From assembly GCA_019694955.1 (NCBI GenBank), contig JAIBAX010000001.1, positions 45,852 through 109,851 on the forward strand: a DNA stretch of 64,000 bases, read 5' to 3'. This DNA is from Chitinophagales bacterium. Its GTDB lineage: Bacteria > Bacteroidota > Bacteroidia > Chitinophagales > JADIYW01. Of the stretch, positions 1-8,477 are shown in pieces (within the stretch, counting starts at the first letter, position 1; each line of letters starts with the position of its first letter). The position numbers and the translations under genes are program-made. The notes below the pieces were generated by a model. The model was not told the DNA's origin and ran no database searches. It saw only the letters and a program-made list of their open reading frames with translations.

Positions 1-45
1 AATCGTTTGTATTTGTATTAATCAATCAGTAAAAATAATCAAAAA

Positions 46-867
46 TCAATCATTGGTGAAATTTATGTCTCTAGATTTGATTAAGGTTACGCCAAGAATC
101 AATAAGTCAAAATTCTGAATCCGCATAATCATAAAGGTTAATAACAAAAATACACCCAGCAATAGCAATAATATTCTATCGTATTTTTTAGTAAAAAAGC
201 CAACAATAAAACTGAGTTGCGTAATAAAAAGTACTAAAAAGAGTATGTAGGCAAGCCAATTATGATGAATCAAGAATTCCGAAAAGCCGAATATTAAACT
301 CTTTGGTTCTAAAATCCTTAAGTCTAAATGTTGAAGAAATAAGATGTCTGAAAAGTGGTGAATATTGAATAAGGCGCCATTAAAAAGCTTAAAAAGAGCA
401 GCTGATGCCATTACAAAAAGCAAGTAATACCGAACAGCATTCCATACATAATCAAAACGTTGTATGGGTACGCAAAAGGGTAAAACAATAAAACATAAGG
501 CCGCCGCAGTTTTGGTATGATTTGCTGTAAATGACTGTTGCGTTATAATATAAATGAACAAAACTATGACTAATAATATGGATGGAATTCTCTTTTTATA
601 GATAACCATACAGGCAATGGTGAGCGTAAAAAGATAAATATCAATAAATATTTTCAAAGGCTCACTGCGCATAATGGTTTGTGGAATCTTCAAAGCATGC
701 ATTATCCAAAAGGTGTTGTCAATTCCCGGACTTATAAAAGCAGGTGCTCCGAGTTGGCTCAATAAATTGTTTCCCCACCACCTTGAAATCAACATCAACA
801 GCAAAGAACCAAATGCCCAAAACCCCAAGAACCTAATCTCCCTATATTTTAATTCCTTATTTTCCAT
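46..867 (-). CDS. Integral membrane protein, HTTM-like
   Basis: A 273-residue protein that is hydrophobic over most of its length, with about seven predicted membrane segments separated by short basic loops (for example KKRIP near 92-96 and KKYDR near 227-231). The layout recalls HTTM/vitamin K-dependent carboxylase-like membrane proteins of Bacteroidota, but I see no catalytic signature, so this is only a resemblance. The start overlaps the end of the upstream gene by 11 bases, so it is the last gene of a leftward run that includes the 184-aa protein and the DUF456 protein. The 184-aa partner is probably its functional companion, judging only by the tight coupling. Function unknown. Confidence 0.7.
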   Translation of the reverse strand: MENKELKYREIRFLGFWAFGSLLLMLISRWWGNNLLSQLGAPAFISPGIDNTFWIMHALKIPQTIMRSEPLKIFIDIYLFTLTIACMVIYKKRIPSILLVIVLFIYIITQQSFTANHTKTAAALCFIVLPFCVPIQRFDYVWNAVRYYLLFVMASAALFKLFNGALFNIHHFSDILFLQHLDLRILEPKSLIFGFSEFLIHHNWLAYILFLVLFITQLSFIVGFFTKKYDRILLLLLGVFLLLTFMIMRIQNFDLLILGVTLIKSRDINFTND

Positions 868-1411
868 TGTTTTCCAGTCTGAATAGCGATACTTGATTAA
901 TAGGTTTTAATTCGTAATTATCCACTTTGTAATATGCGTCTATAAATTCTATAGAATTGGACTTTGCCTCTGCACCTGTAATGTTGTCGATATAGTTGAA
1001 AATCCAAGAAGGGTATTTGTTGTACTGTGCAGAAGAGTTCGTAAGTGTATTGTTCAGATAGACACCTAAAGAACTGGATGTTGAAAATCTGCCTCTAATT
1101 ACCCTAGCCCAGTTATCTTCTTTTCTAAGTCGATAATCGCGATAAAGGTCAAAGGTGCCTAATACAGTTTGTTCTGACCAGTGTGGCAGCCTAGTGTAAT
1201 CAAACTCCTGATCATCTAACATAATCATATTAAAATGTATAGTGTCCGGAATCGTTTCATGTCTGGAGTACATATCGTATATGAAAAATGGGAAATTCTG
1301 AACGCGTTTTATCATGAAAAACGCCTGTAATATGATAAAGACGACACAAACCCAAAAGAAAACCTTGTACTCTCGGAAAAGCTTGACTAAAAATAGATTT
1401 TCTTTGTTCAT
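857..1411 (-). CDS. Hypothetical membrane-anchored protein
   Basis: A 184-residue protein with one membrane segment near residues 16-33 (FFWVCVVFIILQAFFMI) and an extracytoplasmic part of about 150 residues rich in Tyr, Asn and Arg. This is the topology of a single-pass, N-terminally anchored periplasmic protein. It overlaps the upstream DUF456 gene by 4 bases (ATGA-type) and the downstream seven-helix membrane gene by 11 bases, so the three are translationally coupled. I recognise no family. The likeliest reading is an accessory subunit of the downstream membrane protein. Confidence 0.65.
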   Translation of the reverse strand: MNKENLFLVKLFREYKVFFWVCVVFIILQAFFMIKRVQNFPFFIYDMYSRHETIPDTIHFNMIMLDDQEFDYTRLPHWSEQTVLGTFDLYRDYRLRKEDNWARVIRGRFSTSSSLGVYLNNTLTNSSAQYNKYPSWIFNYIDNITGAEAKSNSIEFIDAYYKVDNYELKPINQVSLFRLENNGK

Positions 1412-1917
1412 ACATTAAAAAACACCAGTTTAAAAAAATATATTCCTATTAATAAGGTCACACCTATCTTAATACCCATGCCCATCAAAAAACCAATAAA
1501 AGAACCAATTCCACTATTAATGGCTTTGTTGATATCATTCCCTGCAATCATTTCCCCAATAACAGCGCCTAAAAATGGTCCCAATAGTAAGGCTGTAAAA
1601 GGGCCTACAAAAGGTATCCAACCAGTAAAAAATACCGCAATAATCAAGCCAATAAAACTACCTCTAACGCCAGCCTTTGTTCCGCCAAATTTTTTTGTAC
1701 CCCAAACAGCAGCTAAATTATCTAAATAGGTGGAAGCAACAGCTAGTACGCCTATCAATATTAAAATCCATACAGGAATATCTTTCTTATCTGTTCCAAA
1801 CTGATATATTAAGAGACTGAAAAAAGCAATCGGTGGACCGGGTAGGGGTGGTATTACAGCAAATATTAATCCTATAACGATTAAAATAATGCCTATTGTA
1901 GCTATTGCAATTTCCAT
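1408..1917 (-). CDS. DUF456 family membrane protein
   Basis: A 169-residue, very hydrophobic protein with about four to five membrane segments. It shows the features I associate with DUF456 proteins: an N-terminal helix followed by a Pro-rich turn (AVIPPLPGPP, about 23-32), a central LDNLAAVWGTKKFGGTKAG segment, and glycine-rich C-terminal helices. The function of DUF456 proteins is not established; they are small inner-membrane proteins. The gene lies 3 bases downstream of the DUF4230 gene and overlaps the next gene by 4, so it sits in the middle of a four-gene leftward operon. Confidence 0.8.
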   Translation of the reverse strand: MEIAIATIGIILIVIGLIFAVIPPLPGPPIAFFSLLIYQFGTDKKDIPVWILILIGVLAVASTYLDNLAAVWGTKKFGGTKAGVRGSFIGLIIAVFFTGWIPFVGPFTALLLGPFLGAVIGEMIAGNDINKAINSGIGSFIGFLMGMGIKIGVTLLIGIYFFKLVFFNV

Positions 1918-1920
1918 AAT

Positions 1921-2529
1921 TTAATTTTTCTGGAGTGGTTGTATGGGTTTGTTGTAGGTAAGCTTCCAGCCCTTCTTTTCTGTGTAGGCATCTAAAATTT
2001 CGAGTATTTGATTTCCTTCTTGCTTTGCTTGCTCCCTTAAATGGGCTTCATTTGCTTTCTGGATAAGGATATCCTTGGCTTTTTTATTCAATTTGTTGAG
2101 TTCGTCTTTAGAAAAGGTGTTGAAAATACCTTCAGAAATATCATAATAGGAAAGGTCACTTTCTACACTTAATATTTCAGGTTCCGGTAATTCCTTCAGC
2201 AGTATCGTATGATCTTCTTCATTGGTAGAGAGTTGTAGCTTTTTTAAATCATAACCTACTAACACTTTGCCTTGTACCTTAATAATAGCTTTTTTTCTAA
2301 ACCCCGGCAGATCTACATAGGCATAATCTTCATAATTCATGAGTTCAGAGAAATTCCCCTCTACTGTCACGAGTTTAAAGACTTTTTCCACTTCTTTTAA
2401 AATGACAGTACTGCTGACCGTTTCATGTGTCTGCTTTTTTAGGGCATTCGACAACGGTTGCAGAAGCGCAAAATGCAATAATATCGCTACTAAAACGACA
2501 ATTAATATCTTATAAACAGTATCTTTCAA
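1921..2529 (-). CDS. DUF4230 family anchored periplasmic protein
   Basis: A DUF4230-type protein: one N-terminal membrane helix (ILIVVLVAILLHFALL) followed by a domain with the VEKVFKLVTVEGNFSE, KKAIIKVQGKVLVGYDL and ELPEPEILSVESDLSYYD segments usual for this family. It probably sits in the periplasm on a single anchor; its role is unknown. The start is uncertain. No in-frame ATG exists: the open frame can be extended with TTG codons to 2565 or 2640, but the latter runs into surE on the other strand. I chose the TTG at 2529 because a GAAAG stretch lies just upstream and the helix then starts at once. It is first in the leftward operon with the DUF456 gene 3 bases away. Confidence 0.7.
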   Translation of the reverse strand: MKDTVYKILIVVLVAILLHFALLQPLSNALKKQTHETVSSTVILKEVEKVFKLVTVEGNFSELMNYEDYAYVDLPGFRKKAIIKVQGKVLVGYDLKKLQLSTNEEDHTILLKELPEPEILSVESDLSYYDISEGIFNTFSKDELNKLNKKAKDILIQKANEAHLREQAKQEGNQILEILDAYTEKKGWKLTYNKPIQPLQKN

Positions 2530-2612
2530 TGTTGTACTACTTTCTATTCGAACATTTTCATGCAATATTAAGAAAAAAAAGGTATTTAAATTCCCTTCTA
2601 TTAAAAATGATT

Positions 2613-2620
2613 TACCTTTG
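2613..2620 (+). promoter_or_regulatory. Candidate -7 box for surE (TACCTTTG)
   Basis: TACCTTTG is an exact match to the Bacteroidota -7 consensus TAnnTTTG. It ends only 4 bases before the surE ATG at 2625, so transcription would begin at or next to the start codon and the message would be leaderless or nearly so. I see no clear TTTG -33 element at the expected distance. Confidence 0.5.
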
Positions 2621-2624
2621 CGAT

Positions 2625-3401
2625 ATGAATGACAGACCAATAATTTTAGTCACTAATGATGATGGAATTATTTCTCCCGGTATTCGTGCACTTGCCGAAG
2701 TTGCCAGTCAGTTCGGAGAAGTAGTTGTTGTAGCACCGGATAGTCCACAGTCGGGGATGGGACATGCCATTACCCTAGACAAGCCGTTAAGGGTAATAAA
2801 AGTAGATGCTATTGAAGGGGTGGATGCATGGCAGTGCAATGGTACTCCTGTAGATTGTGTGAAATTAGCCATCGATAAAATATTACATAGAAAGCCTGAT
2901 TTATGCCTCAGTGGCATCAATCATGGCAGCAACTCTTCCATCAATATTATTTACTCCGGCACCATGTCGGCAGCAATGGAAGCCGCCATAGATGGCATTC
3001 AGGCGGTCGGTTTCTCCTTGTTGGACTACCATTTTGACGCTGATTTCACTGGAGCAAAAAAGTACGCTACACAAATCATCGAACAAATATTGAAACATCC
3101 TTTACCATCAGGAGCCTTGTTGAATGTAAATATCCCTAAATTGCCGGTAGAAGAAATCAAGGGCATCAAAATCGCTAGACAGGCGATTGCCAAGTGGGTA
3201 GAAGAGTTTGATGAACGCTTAGATCCAAGGGGAAATAGTTATTACTGGCTGACAGGAAAATTTGTTAACTTTGATCATGGAGAAGATACCGACGAATATG
3301 CACTTGCTAATGGATATGTTTCAGTAGTACCGGTACAGTTTGACCTTACTAATCATCAGGTGATTAGACATATTAACGAAAATTGGGATTTGAATGGATA
3401 G
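2625..3401 (+). CDS. surE: 5'/3'-nucleotidase SurE
   Basis: SurE is a metal-dependent survival phosphatase that removes phosphate from nucleoside 5'- and 3'-monophosphates in the cytoplasm. The 258-residue product has the full signature: NDDG at 11-14 (metal-binding D12 and D13), the DSPQSGMG loop at 39-46 (S43) and SGINHGSNS at 96-104 (N99). Length is typical. The open frame runs further upstream to 2427, but the ATG at 2625 starts the conserved core directly and lies just after a TAnnTTTG box, so I reject the longer version. It overlaps the next gene by 8 bases and heads the surE - small membrane protein - lpxB operon, an order seen often in Bacteroidota. Confidence 0.95.
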   Translation: MNDRPIILVTNDDGIISPGIRALAEVASQFGEVVVVAPDSPQSGMGHAITLDKPLRVIKVDAIEGVDAWQCNGTPVDCVKLAIDKILHRKPDLCLSGINHGSNSSINIIYSGTMSAAMEAAIDGIQAVGFSLLDYHFDADFTGAKKYATQIIEQILKHPLPSGALLNVNIPKLPVEEIKGIKIARQAIAKWVEEFDERLDPRGNSYYWLTGKFVNFDHGEDTDEYALANGYVSVVPVQFDLTNHQVIRHINENWDLNG

Positions 3402-3696
3402 AGATGCGTATTTCAAGCAAGCGTTATTAGGGTTGTTGGTTGGCTTATTGTTGCCACTGGTAGGATACCTTATTTATTATTTTATGTTGTTTAAAGTACG
3501 GATGACCTTGCCCGATTTCGTTACTTTCTCACTTTCATCTACTTATCTTCCTAAAATACTGGCGGTATGCCTCATGTTTGATATTCCGGTGTTTATGTTG
3601 ATGTACCACTTCAAAAAAGATGCATTCCTAAAAGGAATGTTAAGTTCTTTGTATATTTATGCTGCCATTATTATTGGGGCTAAATTGTTGTCATGA
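3394..3696 (+). CDS. Small three-helix membrane protein
   Basis: A 100-residue protein with three predicted membrane helices (about 9-31, 49-69 and 79-97) and short charged loops. It sits between surE and lpxB, overlapping surE by 8 bases and lpxB by 4 (ATGA), so it is co-translated with both. I do not recognise a named domain. Its constant coupling to the lipid A gene suggests an envelope role, but that is an inference from position. Confidence 0.75.
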   Translation: MDRDAYFKQALLGLLVGLLLPLVGYLIYYFMLFKVRMTLPDFVTFSLSSTYLPKILAVCLMFDIPVFMLMYHFKKDAFLKGMLSSLYIYAAIIIGAKLLS

Positions 3697-4793
3697 GGTA
3701 TTTTGTGTTATCTGGAGAGATTTCTGGAGATATTCATGCGGCTCGCTTGGTTCAGGCGTTGAAGCATCATGACACATCCGCAACATTTTATGGTTGGGGT
3801 GGTGATGAAATGGAGCAGGCTGGTGTTTCAGTATCTGTGCGCCTCGAGAAGCTAGCTTTCATGGGTTTTTGGGAAGTGTTGAAGAATATTTTTACCATAT
3901 TGAATTTGTTCAAACAGGCAAAAAAATCTATTCAACAACTAAAACCGGATGCCGTTATCTTAGTGGATTATCCCGGATTTAACTTGCGGATGGCAAAATG
4001 GGCAAAGAAAAATGGCTATACAGTTATTTACTATATATCGCCGCAAATATGGGCATGGAAAACTTCGCGGGTGAAAATTATCAGAGATTATGTTGATAGC
4101 ATGTTTTGTATCTTTCCGTTTGAGCAAGATTTCTATCGGCAACATGGGGTATCGGTGACATATATCGGTCATCCTTTGGCGGAAACACTGAAGGATAAAG
4201 CCGAAAGGAGGTCGGTTAGCACCAGTGAGCGCACAACAATTGCCCTCCTTCCGGGGAGTAGAAAACAAGAAATCATGCGGGGATTGCCGATTATGTTGGC
4301 ATTTGCCGAGAAATTTCCGGAACATACTTTTGTCGTATCAGGGTTGAAAATTTTTGGGGAAGCGTTTTACAGGAAAATGTGGCGCTCCAATAATGTAGAA
4401 CTCCGCATGAATGATTCCGCCTCTATACTTGAACAGGCAGCGTTTGCTGTGGTAACGAGTGGCACGGCTACACTTGAGACAGCATTGATTGGTGTGCCAC
4501 AAGTAGTCGTTTATAAAGCGAATCCCATTTCTTTTATGCTGGCAAGGTGGCTGATAAAAGTACCTTATATTTCTATTGTTAACCTCATATATGGCAAGCA
4601 AGTGGTAGAAGAACTGATTCAAGGTGCTTTTAATGTTGATAGGTTGTCGGCAACATTTCGTGCTTTTCTGGCAGAGGAAAAGCATGTTGACCCGTACCCG
4701 CATTTCTTTGAACGCTTGTATTTAGAAGATTCTACGAAAAAAGCAGCTAGCGAGATAATAAATTTACTTTTGCAGAAGAAAAAAAGCAAATAA
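3693..4793 (+). CDS. lpxB: Lipid-A-disaccharide synthase
   Basis: LpxB joins UDP-2,3-diacylglucosamine to lipid X, giving the tetraacyl disaccharide 1-phosphate of lipid A at the inner face of the inner membrane. The 366-residue product shows family landmarks: GEISGDIHAARLV at 5-17, YGWGGDEMEQAG, MGFWEV, VDYPGFNLRMA, YYISPQIWAWK with the SR that follows, IGHPLAE, LLPGSRKQEI and TSGTATLETAL. The organism therefore makes lipid A. Length is close to that of other GT19 enzymes. It overlaps the preceding small membrane gene by 4 bases. Confidence 0.96.
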   Translation: MRYFVLSGEISGDIHAARLVQALKHHDTSATFYGWGGDEMEQAGVSVSVRLEKLAFMGFWEVLKNIFTILNLFKQAKKSIQQLKPDAVILVDYPGFNLRMAKWAKKNGYTVIYYISPQIWAWKTSRVKIIRDYVDSMFCIFPFEQDFYRQHGVSVTYIGHPLAETLKDKAERRSVSTSERTTIALLPGSRKQEIMRGLPIMLAFAEKFPEHTFVVSGLKIFGEAFYRKMWRSNNVELRMNDSASILEQAAFAVVTSGTATLETALIGVPQVVVYKANPISFMLARWLIKVPYISIVNLIYGKQVVEELIQGAFNVDRLSATFRAFLAEEKHVDPYPHFFERLYLEDSTKKAASEIINLLLQKKKSK

Positions 4794-4797
4794 AAAC

Positions 4798-4805
4798 TAT
4801 ATTTG
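4798..4805 (+). promoter_or_regulatory. Candidate -7 box for tRNA-Ala (TATATTTG)
   Basis: An exact TAnnTTTG match 40 bases before the mature tRNA start, which gives a short 5' leader. A second match, TACTTTTG at 4765-4772, lies inside the end of lpxB. Either could drive the tRNA; the nearer one is the simpler reading. Confidence 0.5.
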
Positions 4806-4845
4806 CACCGCTTTCAGCATATTGAACAGCGTTCTTATTTTTAAT

Positions 4846-4919
4846 GGGGGTTTAGCTCAGTTGGCTAGAGCGTTAGACTGGCAGTCTAAAGGTCAGGGGT
4901 TCGACTCCCCTAACCTCCA
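4846..4919 (+). tRNA. tRNA-Ala (anticodon GGC)
   Basis: A 74-base cloverleaf. The acceptor stem pairs GGGGGTT with AACCTCC, the anticodon stem is TTAGA/TCTAA around the loop CTGGCAG, and the T arm is AGGGG-TTCGACT-CCCCT. The anticodon GGC reads GCC (and GCU). The third acceptor pair is G3:U70, the main identity element for alanyl-tRNA synthetase, which independently supports the Ala call. The 3' CCA is not encoded: the discriminator A at 4919 is followed by C and a run of eight T at 4921-4928, which may also end transcription. alaS lies at 18 kb in the same window. Confidence 0.96.
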
Positions 4920-4939
4920 CTTTTTTTTCTCGCAATGCT

Positions 4940-5341
4940 TTAAGGTTCTCCTAAATATATTATTATAAAAATTGTTGTTAAATACAGCCAAAGTATAGAG
5001 AATAGGATATGAACAGCTGTCTCAAATTTCTTTCCTCTCCACAACGCTGAAGAATAGCCGAAAAACTGTATCAATAGCCGACATCCCCAGAAAATGGATA
5101 ACCCCAATGAAATTTTCCTTCCTAGGTTCGTCTCTAGGATTTCTTTGAAAGATGTGAGGCAGAGTATACCCATAAGTAATACAATTAACCCAATGAAGAA
5201 AGTATGTACATACATGATTTCTTTATTGATTAAGCTTAATTGCTCAAATTCTTGCCTCCAATTAAAGTATTTTGGAAATATAGTATGTATTAATGCTAAT
5301 GTAATAAGTACGATTCCAATAATTTTAAGCTGTATTTCCAT
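4940..5341 (-). CDS. Small four-helix membrane protein
   Basis: A 133-residue protein with four predicted membrane helices. It has the start MEIQLKIIGIVLITLALIH, a histidine in the second helix (MYVHTFFIGL) and a CRLLIQFFGYSS segment in the third. I recognise no named family. It is the last gene of the leftward operon that begins with the DoxX-like gene at 7200 and overlaps the methyltransferase gene by 17 bases. The four genes together look like a small accessory lipid or quinone modification set, but nothing in this protein itself shows a function. Confidence 0.7.
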   Translation of the reverse strand: MEIQLKIIGIVLITLALIHTIFPKYFNWRQEFEQLSLINKEIMYVHTFFIGLIVLLMGILCLTSFKEILETNLGRKISLGLSIFWGCRLLIQFFGYSSALWRGKKFETAVHILFSILWLYLTTIFIIIYLGEP

Positions 5342-6080
5342 AAGTAGGCTGTAAGATAAAAAGAGAAATTAATGGGTTGATTTTTTCAACACGATATATG
5401 CTGAGGTTGGCTTTGCAAAACGTGTTTTTCCATGTTCTAGAAGAAAGAAAGTGCAAAAAACCAATATTATACGCAATGAAGTTGTTAAAATCCCTGAGAT
5501 GTTCTAATACAAAAATGCTACCTTCCGGTTTTAATATCCGTTTAACTTCTTTAAAGAAAATAATTCTTTCGGCGTCATTTCTGATTTCATGTGCAGAAAA
5601 AATGATAAATACTTTGTCTATTGATCCGGAAGGGATGGGTATCGAGTTAGTGCGGATTCTCTTTGTTCCGGGATATGCAGGATATGCCTTCCTCGCAATT
5701 TTTATAGATAACTCTGTATGTAAGAGCGGGTCATAAAAATCTAATACTGCCAATGTGCTATTTGTGTATTTTTCGATAATAACCTCACTACTTTCATCAA
5801 AACCAGCATGAATATTTACGAGGTTTAAACGTTTATCTACATCTGTAAACCAATCAAATTGATATAAGCCGGATAGATCATAGATGTATGTTGAAATCAA
5901 TATGGATAGCATTGTTGCCAGAAAGGATCCAATGATGATATAAGAAACAATTATTTTAAGGAGTTCAGGTAAAAAGGGTTTTACTAAAAAAAGTATTGCG
6001 ATAAAGAGGAGAAAACTAATAAATGAGTATCGGTTAAAACTGATAATATTCAATACCCCTTGAAATCGTTTTCTTGTCAT
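5325..6080 (-). CDS. SAM-dependent methyltransferase with membrane anchor
   Basis: A 251-residue protein with two N-terminal membrane helices (about 20-37 and 43-65) followed by a class I methyltransferase-like domain. It shows VNIHAGFDESS (about 88-98) in the place of the SAM-binding loop, LAVLDFYD (110-117), IFSAHEIRN as the motif IV region and VKRILKPEGSIFVLEHLRD, the classical motif V/VI stretch. The first loop is not a standard GxGxG, so substrate and even activity are uncertain. The start at 6080 is chosen because it makes an ATGA overlap with the preceding gene; an ATG 33 bases upstream is also in frame. Confidence 0.75.
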   Translation of the reverse strand: MTRKRFQGVLNIISFNRYSFISFLLFIAILFLVKPFLPELLKIIVSYIIIGSFLATMLSILISTYIYDLSGLYQFDWFTDVDKRLNLVNIHAGFDESSEVIIEKYTNSTLAVLDFYDPLLHTELSIKIARKAYPAYPGTKRIRTNSIPIPSGSIDKVFIIFSAHEIRNDAERIIFFKEVKRILKPEGSIFVLEHLRDFNNFIAYNIGFLHFLSSRTWKNTFCKANLSIYRVEKINPLISLFILQPTYGNTA

Positions 6081-6814
6081 AATACTTTTTCTTTTTTTCC
6101 TTTCTTCCACCAATAGGGTATCTGGTTTATGATGAAGGCATTCGCTAAAATAGGCTGCTTCAATTTTATCTCATCGAGAAGATTAAAATGATATTCCAAC
6201 ACCTCTACAGGTTTTGGCAACCAATGTTCCCTAACGCCTTCAATGATGAGGATTTCCTTTTTCTTTGAATCGTAAGAAAAGGTGAATGGTAAGGGGCCTG
6301 AAAATTTCCTCGCCTCTTTTAAATCTTTAAATGGAGAGTTATTGGGGAGTAAATAATTTTCGGAACTGAGATTGATTTTAAAAGAGAAGTTAGATTTCTT
6401 TGAAAAGAATTTTATGCTATCATTTTCAGAGATTTCGTTAATATCTGTAGTAGTGTATTTATAGTGTGTGAAGATATTGCCAAGTATTTCCATCTTTTTT
6501 TTATCCGTTTCAGATTTGATAATGTAAAGTCCACGCAACCTTTTTCCTTTATTATTTGTGTAGCGGACAAAAATTCTATAACCGATTAGAAAGAAATCAT
6601 TTCCAAATATTGTGGGGAACCCTTTCGGTCGTAAACCTTTTGTTTTTACCAATGCTACTGCCATGAATGCCCATTTGTCATTAAAAGTATCTAAGGTTAA
6701 ACAATCTGGAAGAAATGAAGCTAATTGCTCTTTTTCTACAGCAAAAGTTAAAACAACAGAATAGTCAAAAAAAGCCTCCACATCAAATGGATGATTTTTT
6801 AAAGTAGTTGTCAT
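6077..6814 (-). CDS. DUF2071 (acetoacetate decarboxylase-like fold) protein
   Basis: A 245-residue soluble protein resembling DUF2071/YqjF proteins, which share the acetoacetate decarboxylase fold. Seen here are the N-terminal 'EKEQLASFLPDCLTLD' segment, WAFMAVALVKTKGLRP, FFLIGYRIFVRY, RGLYIIKSETDKK and GPLPFTFSYD. No catalytic lysine can be assigned by eye. It overlaps both neighbours by 4 bases. No specific substrate can be inferred. Confidence 0.75.
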   Translation of the reverse strand: MTTTLKNHPFDVEAFFDYSVVLTFAVEKEQLASFLPDCLTLDTFNDKWAFMAVALVKTKGLRPKGFPTIFGNDFFLIGYRIFVRYTNNKGKRLRGLYIIKSETDKKKMEILGNIFTHYKYTTTDINEISENDSIKFFSKKSNFSFKINLSSENYLLPNNSPFKDLKEARKFSGPLPFTFSYDSKKKEILIIEGVREHWLPKPVEVLEYHFNLLDEIKLKQPILANAFIINQIPYWWKKGKKEKVL

Positions 6815-7200
6815 CTGGTGTATTTGGATTTTGATGGTAAAATAAAGGTACTATAATAGATAAGTAAAATGAATAGGCAGGCAAAAAGCAGATTAAATCT
6901 TCCCCATAGCAATAAATCCGGTGTTAGAAGGAACTCCAATATATTCATTACACCTACAATTATCATTTGTAAAATTGCATTTAGTTTGCGTTTAAAATGA
7001 CTCATTACCCAAAATGCCATTATTATTTCTGCAATGCCTATTAGTAAGGTTGTTTCAGTTGCATACTTTTCTCCTAAAATTCTGCTGACAATAGCCTCAT
7101 GTCTCGGTACAAGATGTAAGACTTTACAAAATAGTCCATTAGCCAACCAGACAACTGCTATGAAATATGTAATGATTTTTTGAGTGGAAGGAGGCATCAT
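6811..7200 (-). CDS. DoxX-like small membrane protein
   Basis: A 129-residue protein with four membrane helices and the look of DoxX-like proteins: VWLANGLFCKVLHLVPRHE near 17-35, the RILGE segment, and a third helix with GIAEIIMAFWV. DoxX-family proteins are small inner-membrane proteins tied in a few cases to redox or quinone chemistry. It is the first gene of the leftward four-gene operon and overlaps the DUF2071 gene by 4 bases. A -7-like box lies upstream on the same strand. Confidence 0.75.
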   Translation of the reverse strand: MMPPSTQKIITYFIAVVWLANGLFCKVLHLVPRHEAIVSRILGEKYATETTLLIGIAEIIMAFWVMSHFKRKLNAILQMIIVGVMNILEFLLTPDLLLWGRFNLLFACLFILLIYYSTFILPSKSKYTR

Positions 7201-7505
7201 GGTTGAAATTTGACAAATTTTATATTTTAAGTATTTAATTCATATTTTTAGTAATCAAATGTAGTTATTTTGTTTTTATCCCATAAAGATATTTATGTTT
7301 AAAACGGTTCTATTTTTTTAGTTGATGCTTTTGTATTACAATATTTATGACCAATGTTTTATAGCAACTATTTTTTTGCCTAATAGTGTCTGGTCATGTT
7401 TAGTTTAGTAAGCATATTCTTTGTATGTTGTATATGATTTGATATTATTCGTCATAATAGGTGAAGCCTATTTGGCAAACGCACTCCAAAAACAAGGAGT
7501 TAAAA
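7201..7505 (-). promoter_or_regulatory. Intergenic spacer with leftward -7 box
   Basis: A 305-base, very AT-rich spacer between the DoxX-like operon and the restriction gene. Read on the minus strand it carries TACATTTG at 7256-7263, an exact TAnnTTTG match about 55 bases before the DoxX-like start. I see no convincing -33 element, no hairpin terminator after the restriction gene and no short gene. Confidence 0.4.
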
Positions 7506-8477
7506 CTAACTGATAAACAATTGATTTGTAAAAAGTGAATAAGGTGCTGATACTAAATTAATGTCAAATTTCAAGGACGGTTCAATTCTAGAACTTGCAT
7601 TGTGAATACGAAATGAAATTTGCCACCCTTCATTCAATATGACCAATAATGTAGTTTTTGAATTTTCTTGATAGACAACTTCAACTAAACGGCTGGGCAA
7701 TTTTAGTTTTGGGATTTTTGCTTTCGGCTTGATGCTTTCAAAAGGTAAATTCAAGGTTCCATGTAAGTTGTATGCTTGTATTTCAACCTTGTTATGACCT
7801 TTTATGACTTTGTAAAAATCTCGGTTTCCAATTAAATATTCTATCAATCTTTCAGCAATAGTTCCAGGTTTTTCAGCATCAAGACGCAACAACTCTTTTT
7901 TAAACGCATCTAAAATTGGAACATATACGGACTTGTGATAATCCCCAAGTGTATCCCATTTTTGTGTTGCTTTACTTACAGTTCTTAGTTTTGCTAAATT
8001 GTCAAAAATAGGCTTAACTTCTTTAAAATATTCAACCGAACATGGAGTCCCCAACCACTTTTGACCAAAATCGATATCATTTGACAATCGAGAATGCTTT
8101 ACAGCTCTGTGATTGTTTTTTGCCGAAATTCCTATTTCCCATTTCTGTAAAGACCTAATCGCTAAAACATCACGAACATCGCCGGTTTGACCTTCTTTAT
8201 CCGACACGATTTCGAGCTGTAAAATATCTTTATCACTAATTCCATTTGACAACCGTGGCTCAATATCCAGTAAAAAGTTGACTGCAAAACTAGCAACTAA
8301 GCTGTAATAACCTTTCTCTTTTTCACTAAAACTTAAAAAACATTTTAAGGCAGTTTTGTAAGGGTCGTTTTCAACAAAAGAAACGATTGTAACGGTCGAA
8401 AGTCGTTCGAAAAACTCTTTCAACAACGCATATTCAAAGGCTTTCCCATTTATTGTTTGACTTGCAACTTTTGCCAT
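7506..8477 (-). CDS. HaeIII-type restriction endonuclease
   Basis: A 323-residue protein resembling the HaeIII restriction endonuclease family, whose members cut GGCC. The conserved block TGDVRDVLAIR (98-108) followed by KWEIGISAKNNHRAVKHSRL (112-131) is what I recognise. D103 and K120 are candidate nuclease residues in this block, which is the probable active centre. The call is strengthened by its partner: the gene starts inside the stop of an M.HaeIII-like methylase (TAATG overlap), so methylase and nuclease are made from one message in methylase-first order. No controller protein gene is visible. Specificity GGCC is inferred, not shown. Confidence 0.87.
   Translation of the reverse strand: MAKVASQTINGKAFEYALLKEFFERLSTVTIVSFVENDPYKTALKCFLSFSEKEKGYYSLVASFAVNFLLDIEPRLSNGISDKDILQLEIVSDKEGQTGDVRDVLAIRSLQKWEIGISAKNNHRAVKHSRLSNDIDFGQKWLGTPCSVEYFKEVKPIFDNLAKLRTVSKATQKWDTLGDYHKSVYVPILDAFKKELLRLDAEKPGTIAERLIEYLIGNRDFYKVIKGHNKVEIQAYNLHGTLNLPFESIKPKAKIPKLKLPSRLVEVVYQENSKTTLLVILNEGWQISFRIHNASSRIEPSLKFDINLVSAPYSLFTNQLFIS

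Noticed and set aside
2427..2624. N-terminal extension of SurE by 66 residues
   Set aside because: Family homology starts at the ATG at 2625, which follows a TAnnTTTG box; the upstream frame overlaps the opposite gene.
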